Below, piece after piece: positions 1 to 5,503 of a DNA stretch of 7,545 nucleotides. A model generated the notes under the pieces. It was not told the DNA's origin and did not search any database. It saw only the letters and a list, made by a program, of their open reading frames with translations. A program made the translations under genes and the position numbers. The number at the start of each line of letters is the position of its first letter. Position 1 is the stretch's first letter. Source of the DNA: Candidatus Segetimicrobium genomatis (GTDB lineage: Bacteria; Sysuimicrobiota; Sysuimicrobiia; Sysuimicrobiales; Segetimicrobiaceae); assembly GCA_005882445.1 (NCBI GenBank), contig VBAN01000480.1:1-7545 (forward strand). The letters run 5' to 3'.

Positions 1-510
1 GAGACCATCGGCGCGGTGGGCGTCGGCATGAACCAGACCGCGATGCTGGTCCGTTTTGCCCGCGAAGCCGACGTGGACTGCTTCCTGGTGGCGGGGCGCT
101 ACACCCTGCTCGACCAGACCGCGCTGGAGGAACTGCTGCCCGCGTGCCTGGAACGGCGCATCGCGGTCATCGCCGGGGGGGTCTACAACAGCGGCATTCT
201 GGCCGATCCCCGCCCGGGCGCGACCTTCGATTACATCCCCGCGCGGCCCGATCTCATCACGCGGGCGAGGCGGCTCAAGAAGGTCTGCGCCCGCCACGAC
301 GTCCCGCTGAAGGCCGCGGCGATCCAGTTCCCGCTGGGTCATCCGGCGGTGGCGGCCGTGCTCATCGGGTGCCGGTCGGCGGCTGAGGTGGACGAGAACG
401 TGCGGATGTTCCGCTGCGAGATCCCGGCCGGCCTCTGGGACGATCTCCGGCGGGAGCGCCTGATCCCCGAGGGAGTCCCGGCTCCGGACGCGGCGGGCCG
501 GCGTGCCTGA
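1..510 (+). CDS. Aldo/keto reductase, sugar 1-dehydrogenase type (C-terminal part, cut by left edge)
   Basis: The frame is open from base 1 to the TGA at 508-510, giving 169 residues of a protein usually around 310-340 long, so the start and the N-terminal half, including the catalytic Tyr/Lys/His region, lie outside the window. What is visible matches the C-terminal half of the AKR branch containing D-threo-aldose 1-dehydrogenase, L-fucose dehydrogenase and pyridoxal 4-dehydrogenase: a VGVGMNQ strand, then DCFLVAGRYTLLDQ, then IAGGVYNSGILA, and near the end AAAIQFPLGHPAVAAVLIGCRSAAEVDEN, the stretch that closes the barrel and contacts NAD(P). Family members oxidise the anomeric carbon of an aldose to a lactone in the cytoplasm. 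The downstream lactonase gene overlaps the end by 8 bp, which supports sugar oxidation over pyridoxal oxidation. The exact substrate is inferred from context only. An ATG at 28 is internal. Confidence 0.9.
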   Translation, partial: ETIGAVGVGMNQTAMLVRFAREADVDCFLVAGRYTLLDQTALEELLPACLERRIAVIAGGVYNSGILADPRPGATFDYIPARPDLITRARRLKKVCARHDVPLKAAAIQFPLGHPAVAAVLIGCRSAAEVDENVRMFRCEIPAGLWDDLRRERLIPEGVPAPDAAGRRA

Positions 511-1369
511 GCCGGTCGTCGTCGACGCGCACCACCACTTCTGGGATCCGGCGGCCGCGGAGTACCCGTGGATGACCGACGATCTCGCGGCGATCCGGCG
601 GCGGTTCGAACCCGAAGACCTCCGTCCGCTGCTGGCCGAGTGCGGGATCGACCGGACCGTGCTCGTGCAGACCCGCTCCAGCCTGGAAGAGACGCGGGAG
701 TTCTTGGAGACCGCCTCGCGCACCGAGTTCGTGGCCGGCGTCGTGGGCTGGGTGGACCTGACCGATGGGCGCGTCGCGGCCACCTTGCGGGAGCTGCGGA
801 CGGCCCCAGGCGGGGGGCGGCTCGTCGGCGTCAGGCACCAGGTTCACGATGAACCCGATCCCGGCTGGCTCCTCCGCGCCGATGTCCGGCGCGGGCTGGC
901 AGCCGTCGGGGACGCCGGACTGGCCTACGACCTCCTGGTGAGGACCAGGGAGCTCCCCGCGGCGCTCCGGACCGCGCGCGATTTCCCCGAGATGCGCTTG
1001 GTGATCGACCATATCGCAAAGCCCCCCATCCGGGCCGGCGAATCCCACGCCTGGGCGGAAGCGATGGCGCCGTTCAGCGAGCTGGGCAATGTCTTCTGTA
1101 AGCTGTCCGGCATGGTGACCGAGGCGGACTGGGGGACATGGCGCCCCGACGACCTCGCGCCCTACGTGCGGCGGGTGGTCGGGTGGTTCGGAGAGGACCG
1201 GCTCATGTTCGGCTCAGACTGGCCGGTGTGCCTGGTTGCCGGATCCTATGCCCGGGTGGTCAATGCGCTCCTGTACGCGCTCGGCGACGTCTCCCCCGCA
1301 TCGCGCGCCAAGATCATGGGGGCCAACGCGGTTCGCGTCTACGGTCTGCGGGACGCGGGTCCCCGGTGA
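503..1369 (+). CDS. Amidohydrolase-2 family lactonase, L-fuconolactonase-like (COG3618)
   Basis: A 288-residue protein, full length for the family. The GTG start at 503 sits inside the end of the reductase gene (8-bp overlap), which suggests translational coupling; no strong SD is seen, and the family's N-terminal metal motif follows within ten residues. Signatures in order: DAHHHFWD at residues 8-15 (His10/His12 as metal ligands or their equivalents), VGVRHQVHDEPDPGWL from residue 108, VIDHIAKPPI from 167 (His170), and MFGSDWPVC from 235 with Asp239 as the expected barrel-end catalytic/metal Asp. Known relatives hydrolyse L-fucono-1,5-lactone, L-rhamnonolactone or 2-pyrone-4,6-dicarboxylate in the cytoplasm. 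The reductase partner makes a sugar lactone the best substrate guess. The 3' end overlaps the convergent acetyltransferase gene by 31 bp. The family is secure; the sugar is not. Confidence 0.9.
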   Translation: MPEPVVVDAHHHFWDPAAAEYPWMTDDLAAIRRRFEPEDLRPLLAECGIDRTVLVQTRSSLEETREFLETASRTEFVAGVVGWVDLTDGRVAATLRELRTAPGGGRLVGVRHQVHDEPDPGWLLRADVRRGLAAVGDAGLAYDLLVRTRELPAALRTARDFPEMRLVIDHIAKPPIRAGESHAWAEAMAPFSELGNVFCKLSGMVTEADWGTWRPDDLAPYVRRVVGWFGEDRLMFGSDWPVCLVAGSYARVVNALLYALGDVSPASRAKIMGANAVRVYGLRDAGPR

Positions 1370-1905
1370 CCCGACTCGGGCCGCATCAGCAGATACGATG
1401 GGTGCCGGCGCCCGGTGGGTGGATAGACCTCCTCGTGCGTGAAGCGGAATCCGAGGCGCTCCAGCACCTTCCGCGATGCTGCGTTCTCAGGGTGATGGCC
1501 GGCAAAGAGGCCCTTCGCGCCGAGCCGCTCGAACGCGAAGGCGACGACCGCCTGTCCGGCCTCCGCCGCCAGGCCGCGCCCCCAGTAGGCCGGCCGGAGA
1601 TGGAAGCCCAGCTCATACATCTGGTCGTGCACCCGATAGGGCCGCAGCCCGGCGCAGCCCACATGCGCATCGTTGTCCAACAGGAACAGCGGCGAGTATT
1701 GCACGTGGTGGGCCTCCATCGACGCGATCTCCCCATGGAGCTTCTCCGTGACGTCCTCGGGTGAGAACGGGCCGCCGATGTAGCGGGTCACTTCGGGGTC
1801 GCCCCACAGGGCCAGCGCCAGGGGGAGATCATCGATCGACCAGCGCCGGAATCCGAGCCGCGCAGTCCGCAAGAAGTAATCGCTGCTGCGTCTCACGTCG
1901 GTCAC
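1339..1905 (-). CDS. GNAT N-acetyltransferase, RimJ/RimL type
   Basis: A 188-residue protein with the GNAT fold layout of the Acetyltransf_3 (RimJ/RimL) group. The N-terminus LRTARLGFRRWSIDDLPLALALWGDPEVTRYIGG is the usual 'TERL-LR' strand and alpha-1 region. The acetyl-CoA pyrophosphate loop is at residues 103-113 (LRPAYWGRGLA, the Q/R-x-x-G-x-G/A motif), followed by a helix, then N141-x-x-S144 and VLERLGF at 147-153. Such enzymes acetylate protein N-termini, antibiotics or small amines; no substrate can be read from the sequence. The GTG at 1905 is the only reasonable start before an upstream in-frame stop, and it has no good SD, so it may depend on read-through from mazF, 51 bp upstream on the same strand. 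The C-terminal tail (SGHRGPASRRP) is encoded antisense to the end of the lactonase gene. Confidence 0.88.
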   Translation of the reverse strand: MTDVRRSSDYFLRTARLGFRRWSIDDLPLALALWGDPEVTRYIGGPFSPEDVTEKLHGEIASMEAHHVQYSPLFLLDNDAHVGCAGLRPYRVHDQMYELGFHLRPAYWGRGLAAEAGQAVVAFAFERLGAKGLFAGHHPENAASRKVLERLGFRFTHEEVYPPTGRRHPSYLLMRPESGHRGPASRRP

Positions 1906-1956
1906 GGGCAGGAGGTTCTCGACTTTAGGCCATCCCGGGGAGCGAGCCTTTCATGG

Positions 1957-2301
1957 TCACGTCAGCAACGCGCCGAGCTTCTCGAGGATCTCCATCACCA
2001 CAGGCGTGGGGAGGACACAGATCCGGCCCGCGCGCCGGACGCGCCAATCGAGGCTTTTGACTTGATCGGAAAGAACGACACCGCTTACCGGAAGTCCGGC
2101 TGGAATTGTGACTTCGAAGGGATAGCCTTTAACCCGGCTTGTCACCGGACACATCAACGCGAGCCCAACTTTCGCATTATATGCTGCGGGCGACAGCACG
2201 ATCGCCGGCCGCCGCCCTGCCTGCTCATGGCCTGTGTGGGGAGCGGGCGTGATCCAAACAACATCCCCACGGTCGGGCGCTCGGGGTCCACGGACTACCA
2301 T
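1957..2301 (-). CDS. mazF: MazF-family endoribonuclease toxin
   Basis: A 114-residue protein that follows E. coli MazF closely in length and motifs: RGDVVWITPAPHTGHEQAGRRPAIVLSP (residues 11-38), CPVTSRVKGYPFEV (51-64) and GVVLSDQVKSLDWR. By eye, Arg31 and Thr54 fall at the positions of E. coli Arg29 and Thr52, the residues associated with RNA cleavage, so the toxin looks intact. MazF dimers cut single-stranded mRNA at short motifs and stop growth; the cognate antitoxin blocks the active site. The ATG overlaps the mazE stop by 7 bp, the usual coupled arrangement. The cleavage motif cannot be predicted. DNA in parts of this gene is near 52% G+C (60-base sample from 2101), lower than in the neighbours, which is consistent with lateral acquisition. 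Confidence 0.95.
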   Translation of the reverse strand: MVVRGPRAPDRGDVVWITPAPHTGHEQAGRRPAIVLSPAAYNAKVGLALMCPVTSRVKGYPFEVTIPAGLPVSGVVLSDQVKSLDWRVRRAGRICVLPTPVVMEILEKLGALLT

Positions 2302-2537
2302 GCCTCTCTACCTACGGGACCTCCCATATCGACTTCCCCATGCAGATTGCGCTTTGTGATGCGGGAGAGGAGATCCTGAAGGCTGGGAGCCGGTTTCGCC
2401 GCGGGGGCGACGACGAGACTCCCGTTTGTCACTGTGAGGTCTACCTCGGTCTCCTCCCCAAGCTTGACTTCGATCGCAAACGGCTTCGGAATGCGTATGG
2501 CCAGACTATGTCCCCATCGCTGGATCTTCGTGCGCAT
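2295..2537 (-). CDS. mazE: MazE-family antitoxin (AbrB/SpoVT swapped-hairpin DNA-binding)
   Basis: An 80-residue protein. Residues 1-45 form the AbrB/MazE DNA-binding beta fold (KIQRWGHSLAIRIPK, then a KLGEETEVDLTVTNGSLVV strand pair). Residues 50-80 are the acidic, flexible toxin-binding tail, with the family's characteristic ending: LQDLLSRIT, then N-x-H-x-E-x-D-x-GGPVGREAW. The ATG at 2537 is preceded on the minus strand by AGGAAGGG three bases away, so the start is clear. It neutralises MazF by occupying its active site, and in related systems the complex represses its own promoter. A near-consensus sigma-70 promoter lies about 40 bp upstream. Both halves are present, so the antitoxin looks functional. 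Confidence 0.95.
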   Translation of the reverse strand: MRTKIQRWGHSLAIRIPKPFAIEVKLGEETEVDLTVTNGSLVVAPAAKPAPSLQDLLSRITKRNLHGEVDMGGPVGREAW

Positions 2538-2564
2538 GGACCCTTCCTCTCCGCCTCTCCCTAT

Positions 2565-2610
2565 GGATCTACAAAGAAGATACCTCTGCTAAGGCCGGAT
2601 GTCAAGATCC
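2565..2610. repeat. Inverted repeat bracketing the mazEF promoter
   Basis: GGATCT at 2565-2570 and its exact reverse complement AGATCC at 2605-2610 flank the promoter, 34 bases apart. One arm covers the predicted transcription start and the other abuts the -35 box. This is a reasonable place for an autoregulatory MazE/MazEF operator, but arms of only six bases can occur by chance. Confidence 0.35.
2577..2605 (-). promoter_or_regulatory. mazEF sigma-70-type promoter
   Basis: On the minus strand, a perfect -35 hexamer TTGACA (2605-2600) is separated by exactly 17 bases from the -10 hexamer TATCTT (2582-2577, four of six consensus bases). Transcription would start near 2570, giving a leader of about 33 bases before the mazE ATG. 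This is the best promoter in the window and makes mazEF independent of the upstream VOC gene, although no terminator separates the two. Confidence 0.75.
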
Positions 2611-2659
2611 TGTGGCGGCTGGGGATCACCTCTCGACTTCGCTGGCCGTTGCTCTATTC

Positions 2660-3091
2660 TTAGCTCCGATTGGGTTTGCCGGTCGCGGCGTCGGGAGCCT
2701 TCGCGATCAGCTGGTAAGAGATCCCTCCGGTGGTATCCTCATCGGTCCAGATGTTCAGGTGGTTGCCGATGCGCCGGGGTTCAGGGGTGGTGGTGCGGAC
2801 GCCGAGCGCGGCCAGCCGCGTCAGCACGGCGCGGAGGTCGTCCACCTCGACGGCGATGTGCTCGATGCGGGCTCGCCTCCCCTCGCCCAGGCGCCGGCGC
2901 CGCGCCTCGGGATCCCCGATCTCGACCACCTCGATATCGATATCGCCGCAGGGGTAGAATTCACCGCGGATTCGGGTCTCCGGCAACTCGACCGATCTGC
3001 TCATCGACAGTCCGAACACCTCCGCCAGCCATCGCCGGGCCTCCGCGAGGTCGGCCACGATCACGCCGATGTGGTTGACCCGCCGGAACAT
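2660..3091 (-). CDS. VOC-superfamily protein, methylmalonyl-CoA epimerase / glyoxalase-like
   Basis: A 143-residue protein with two beta-alpha-beta-beta-beta units: FRRVNHIGVIVADLAEARRW (residues 2-21) and RIEHIAVEVDDLRAVLTRLAALGV (75-98). This is the pattern of methylmalonyl-CoA epimerase and related glyoxalase-fold metalloenzymes. Metal-ligand positions by eye are His7, Glu54, His78 and Gln127; the classic epimerase uses His, Gln, His, Glu, so the Glu and Gln seem exchanged. The function is therefore left open: epimerase, lactoylglutathione-lyase-like or dioxygenase-like. The ATG at 3091 is chosen because the fold starts at once, but its SD is poor. An in-frame GTG at 3112 has a purine-rich SD-like tract and would add seven residues. 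The frame stays open to 3415, but that extension would lie over the opposite-strand muramidase. The gene stands alone, divergent from the right-hand operon. Confidence 0.85.
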   Translation of the reverse strand: MFRRVNHIGVIVADLAEARRWLAEVFGLSMSRSVELPETRIRGEFYPCGDIDIEVVEIGDPEARRRRLGEGRRARIEHIAVEVDDLRAVLTRLAALGVRTTTPEPRRIGNHLNIWTDEDTTGGISYQLIAKAPDAATGKPNRS

Positions 3092-3134
3092 GGGACTCGA
3101 AGCCGGTGTCACTCCCCTCACCCCTTTCTCTCGA

Positions 3135-3153
3135 TTGGCGTTCGCTGCGCCAA
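3135..3153. repeat. Inverted repeat TTGGCG-N7-CGCCAA
   Basis: A perfect 6-bp dyad with a 7-base centre, about 45 bp upstream of the VOC ATG. Size and spacing suit a dimeric repressor site or a small RNA hairpin. No T-run follows on either strand, so it is not an intrinsic terminator. Confidence 0.4.
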
Positions 3154-3274
3154 CAGTCTTCCGCCTTTCCACGGCGGTCCCAACGCGCCCTTTTCCATCA
3201 TGCCGGCCGCCGCGGGCCGTCCGCGGCCTGGCTAGGGGCGCCCCAATCAGGGCACTTCTCCACATGCCGTGACC

Positions 3275-3289
3275 GCGCCGGACCGGCGC
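3275..3289. repeat. Inverted repeat GCGCCGG-A-CCGGCGC just upstream of the muramidase
   Basis: A perfect 7-bp dyad around a single central base, ending 19 bases before the muramidase ATG and 6 bases before its SD. As DNA it could be an operator. As RNA it would fold into a 5-bp GC stem with a 5-base loop beside the ribosome site and might dampen translation. There is no T-run, so it is not a terminator. Confidence 0.4.
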
Positions 3290-3295
3290 CTGGAT

Positions 3296-3303
3296 GAGGG
3301 GAG
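3296..3303 (+). promoter_or_regulatory. Ribosome binding site of the muramidase
   Basis: GAGGGGAG lies five bases before the ATG at 3309. It selects 3309 over the in-frame ATG at 3294, which has no SD, and over the GTG at 3306, which is too close. Confidence 0.7.
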
Positions 3304-3308
3304 ACGTG

Positions 3309-3785
3309 ATGGCCACATTTGACAAGGCGATCGGCGCAGTCCTGGAGCACGAAGGAGGATACACCTTTGACCCCAACGACCCGGGAGGGGAGACAAAATA
3401 CGGCATTTCTCGCAAGACCTACCCGAATCTCGACATCAAGGCCTTGACGCTGGACCAGGCCAAGGCGATTTACAAGCGGGATTACTGGATTTACAGCCGA
3501 ATCCAGGATCAGGATGTCGCGACGAAGGTCTTTGACATGGCCGTGAACCTGGGGCCGCCGGCCGCGCATCGGTTGCTGCAGACGGCGCTCCTCGCGCTGG
3601 GGGAAACTGTCGCCGTCGACGGGGTGTTTGGGCCGCAGACCCTGGCAGCCACGAACCTGGTGAATCCCGAACAGCTGCTGCAGGAGCTCCGCGCGCGGGC
3701 CGCCGTGTACTACGCGCAAACCGTGGTGGCCAATCCGCCGGAACAGAAGTTCTTGCTGGGGTGGATGCGGAGGGCGGTGAGCTAG
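3309..3785 (+). CDS. GH108 N-acetylmuramidase (phage-type endolysin) with peptidoglycan-binding domain
   Basis: A 158-residue protein, near the usual length of this lysozyme family. Residues 4-90 are the glycosyl hydrolase 108 domain: the signature LEHEGGYTFDPNDPGGETKYGIS starts at residue 12, with Glu15 as the expected catalytic acid, followed by AKAIYKRDYW and FDMAVNLGP. Residues 101-158 match the companion peptidoglycan-binding domain (VDGVFGPQTLAA). It should cleave the MurNAc-GlcNAc bond of peptidoglycan. No signal peptide or membrane segment is visible, so it would need a holin or lysis to reach its target, yet none is adjacent. The ATG at 3309 is preferred on its SD. The gene is AT-richer than its neighbours (29 of 60 G+C at 3481-3540), which suggests phage descent. 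It lies 19 bp before the acyl-CoA ligase and probably shares its transcript. All key residues seem intact. Confidence 0.9.
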   Translation: MATFDKAIGAVLEHEGGYTFDPNDPGGETKYGISRKTYPNLDIKALTLDQAKAIYKRDYWIYSRIQDQDVATKVFDMAVNLGPPAAHRLLQTALLALGETVAVDGVFGPQTLAATNLVNPEQLLQELRARAAVYYAQTVVANPPEQKFLLGWMRRAVS

Positions 3786-3804
3786 CCGGACGGAAGGAGG
3801 ACCG

Positions 3805-5502
3805 ATGGAGCGGATCTGGCTCAAGAACTACGAGGCTGGGGTGCCGGCCACCCTGTCCTACCCGAAGGTGCCGCTCTACCACTTTCTTGAGGAGAAGGCC
3901 GGGGAGTTCCCGCACAACGCCGCGGTCTTGCTCGCCGCGCACAACTTCTCCTCCATCTTCACCTACCGCCAGGTGGACCTGCTCGCCAACCGGTTTGCGA
4001 ACGCGCTGATCTGGCTGGGGGTGAGGCCGGGCGACCGGGTGGCCATCCAGCTCCCCAACTTCCCCCAGTACGTCTTCGGCTTCTACGGAGCGCTCAAGGC
4101 CGGCGCCGCGGTGGTGCCCATCAACCCGCTCTACAAGTCCCAGGAGCTCGCCACGGTGCTCAAGAACGCGCGCGCCAAGGTCATCCTCACGCTCTCCCGG
4201 TTCGTGCCGAGCCTGAGCGAGATCATGGCTCAGACGAGCATCGAGTCCGTCATCGTCACCGAGCCCTACGATTTCTTCCCGTTCCCGTGGAAGCAGCTGG
4301 CGTGGTTTCGCCTGCGCGGCGAACACAAGCCCGGCGGCGGGCTCCGGTTTCCGGCCCTGCTCCGCAGCGCCTCCTCCAAGGCGCCGGGGCTGCGGGTGGA
4401 TCCGGACGATCTCGCGATCTTGCAGTACACGGGCGGCACGACCGGGGTGCCCAAGGGGGCGATGCTGACCCACCGGAACCTCGTCGCCAACTTCACCCAG
4501 ATGCGCCACTGGCTGACCGACCTCCAGGAGGGCAAGGAGCGCTTCCTCAGCGTCGCGCCGTTCTTCCACGTCTACGGCCTGACGGTGGCGCTGAACACCG
4601 CGATCAGCGTGGGCGCGACGGTCATCTGCGTCGTGATGGGCCTGTTCGACACCAGGCTGGTCGCCGAGATGATCGCCCGCCACCGGCCCACCATCTTCCC
4701 AGGCGTCCCCGCGATGTACGTGGCGATCAACCAGCTCAAGGACATCCAGAAGTACAACCTCCGTTCGGTCAGGGTGTGCGTGAGCGGTTCGGCGCCGCTT
4801 CCGGTCGAGGTGCAGGCCCGGTTCGAGCGGCTGACGGGCGCCACGGTGGTGGAAGGCTATGGACTCAGCGAGGCCGCGCCGGGGACCCACGTCAATCCCG
4901 TCTACGGGAAGCGGAAGGTGGGGAGCATCGGCCTCCCCCTCCCCGACACCGACGCACGGATCGTTGACCCCGAGATCGGGGAGCGCGAGATGCCGCTCGG
5001 TGAGCCCGGCGAGCTCGTCATCCGGGGGCCGCAGGTGATGAAAGGCTATTGGGAGGCGCCTGAGGAGACCGCCGCCACGCTCCGGGGCGGCTGGCTGCAC
5101 ACCGGGGATATCGCGCGGATGGACGAGGAGGGGTACTTTTTCATCGTCGAACGCAAGAAAGATATCGCCATCGTCGGCGGGCTCAAAGTGTACCCGCGCG
5201 AAGTCGAGGAGGTCCTCCTCGAGCACCCCAAGGTCAAGGAGGCTGCGGTGACCGGCGTGGGCCACAAGGTGCGGGGCGAGCTGCTGGTCGCCCAGGTGGT
5301 GCTCAAGGACGGCGTTGCCGACGATCCCAGGCAGGTGCGGCGCGAATTGCTGGAGTTGTCTCGTGAGCGCCTCGCGCCCTACAAGGTTCCTCGCCGGATC
5401 GAGATCGTCTCTGCCCTGCCGAAGAGCGCCGTGGGGAAGGTGCTCCGCCGCGAGATCCGCGACGCCATCGTCCGGGCAGAAAGAGACACAGAAGAGGAGT
5501 AG
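3805..5502 (+). CDS. fadD: Long-chain fatty acid-CoA ligase (AMP-forming)
   Basis: A 565-residue member of the ANL adenylate-forming superfamily, full length for FadD/LcfA enzymes. It activates a fatty acid with ATP to an acyl-adenylate and then to acyl-CoA, feeding beta-oxidation or lipid synthesis at the inner face of the membrane. Motifs in order: RVAIQLPNFPQYVFGFYGAL and VPINPLYKSQEL (substrate-side N-domain), ATP-binding loop YTGGTTGVPKG at 208-218, GYGLSEAAP from 351, HTGD with ribose-binding Asp435, hinge Arg450 in ERKKDI, and catalytic Lys545 in LPKSAVGKVLRREI. All are intact. The stretch around DFFPFPWKQLAWFRLRG (residues 155-170) is typical of long-chain rather than short-chain ligases. 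AAGGAGG (3794-3800) four bases before the ATG is a textbook SD. It is followed one base later by the MFS gene. Chain-length preference is not readable. Confidence 0.94.
   Translation: MERIWLKNYEAGVPATLSYPKVPLYHFLEEKAGEFPHNAAVLLAAHNFSSIFTYRQVDLLANRFANALIWLGVRPGDRVAIQLPNFPQYVFGFYGALKAGAAVVPINPLYKSQELATVLKNARAKVILTLSRFVPSLSEIMAQTSIESVIVTEPYDFFPFPWKQLAWFRLRGEHKPGGGLRFPALLRSASSKAPGLRVDPDDLAILQYTGGTTGVPKGAMLTHRNLVANFTQMRHWLTDLQEGKERFLSVAPFFHVYGLTVALNTAISVGATVICVVMGLFDTRLVAEMIARHRPTIFPGVPAMYVAINQLKDIQKYNLRSVRVCVSGSAPLPVEVQARFERLTGATVVEGYGLSEAAPGTHVNPVYGKRKVGSIGLPLPDTDARIVDPEIGEREMPLGEPGELVIRGPQVMKGYWEAPEETAATLRGGWLHTGDIARMDEEGYFFIVERKKDIAIVGGLKVYPREVEEVLLEHPKVKEAAVTGVGHKVRGELLVAQVVLKDGVADDPRQVRRELLELSRERLAPYKVPRRIEIVSALPKSAVGKVLRREIRDAIVRAERDTEEE
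5494..5499 (+). promoter_or_regulatory. Ribosome binding site of the MFS gene
   Basis: GAGGAG in the last codons of the acyl-CoA ligase, four bases before the ATG at 5504. It fixes this start against the reading frame's longer extension back to 5315, which would lie within the ligase gene. Confidence 0.75.
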
Positions 5503-5503
5503 C

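Larger units (their letters stand above)
3092..3308. promoter_or_regulatory. Divergent intergenic region with clustered inverted repeats
   Basis: These 217 bases separate the minus-strand VOC gene from the plus-strand muramidase operon and should hold promoters for both. I could not find convincing -35/-10 pairs. The region is dense in perfect short inverted repeats: TTGGCG-N7-CGCCAA (3135-3153), CCGCC-N7-GGCGG (3161-3177), GGCCGC-N12-GCGGCC (3205-3228), GGGGCGCCCC (3235-3244) and GCGCCGG-A-CCGGCGC (3275-3289). Some of these are expected by chance in such GC-rich DNA. Confidence 0.45.

Noticed and set aside
362..1048. A 228-codon minus-strand frame opposite the sugar-oxidation genes
   Set aside because: Antisense to two genes with clear motifs; Pro/Gly/Arg-rich, with no recognisable fold.
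1138..1764. A 208-codon plus-strand frame across the lactonase end and the acetyltransferase
   Set aside because: No motif. Its second half is the reverse of the GNAT gene, whose CoA-binding loop is intact.
1925..1954. A nine-codon ATG frame on the minus strand between mazF and the acetyltransferase
   Set aside because: Too short, no good SD, no sign of a leader peptide or attenuator.
2062..2379. A 105-codon plus-strand frame over mazEF
   Set aside because: It is the reverse strand of the toxin and antitoxin genes, both of which match their families end to end.
3205..3244. GC-rich hairpins as a possible intrinsic terminator
   Set aside because: No T-run follows on either strand, and no gene ends toward them, since both flanking genes start here.
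3092..3415. N-terminal extension of the VOC frame up to 3415
   Set aside because: It would overlap the muramidase on the other strand and its residues match no domain. The VOC fold begins at the ATG at 3091.
5315..5503. Upstream extension of the MFS frame
   Set aside because: It lies inside the well-supported ligase gene, and the ATG at 5504 has its own SD.
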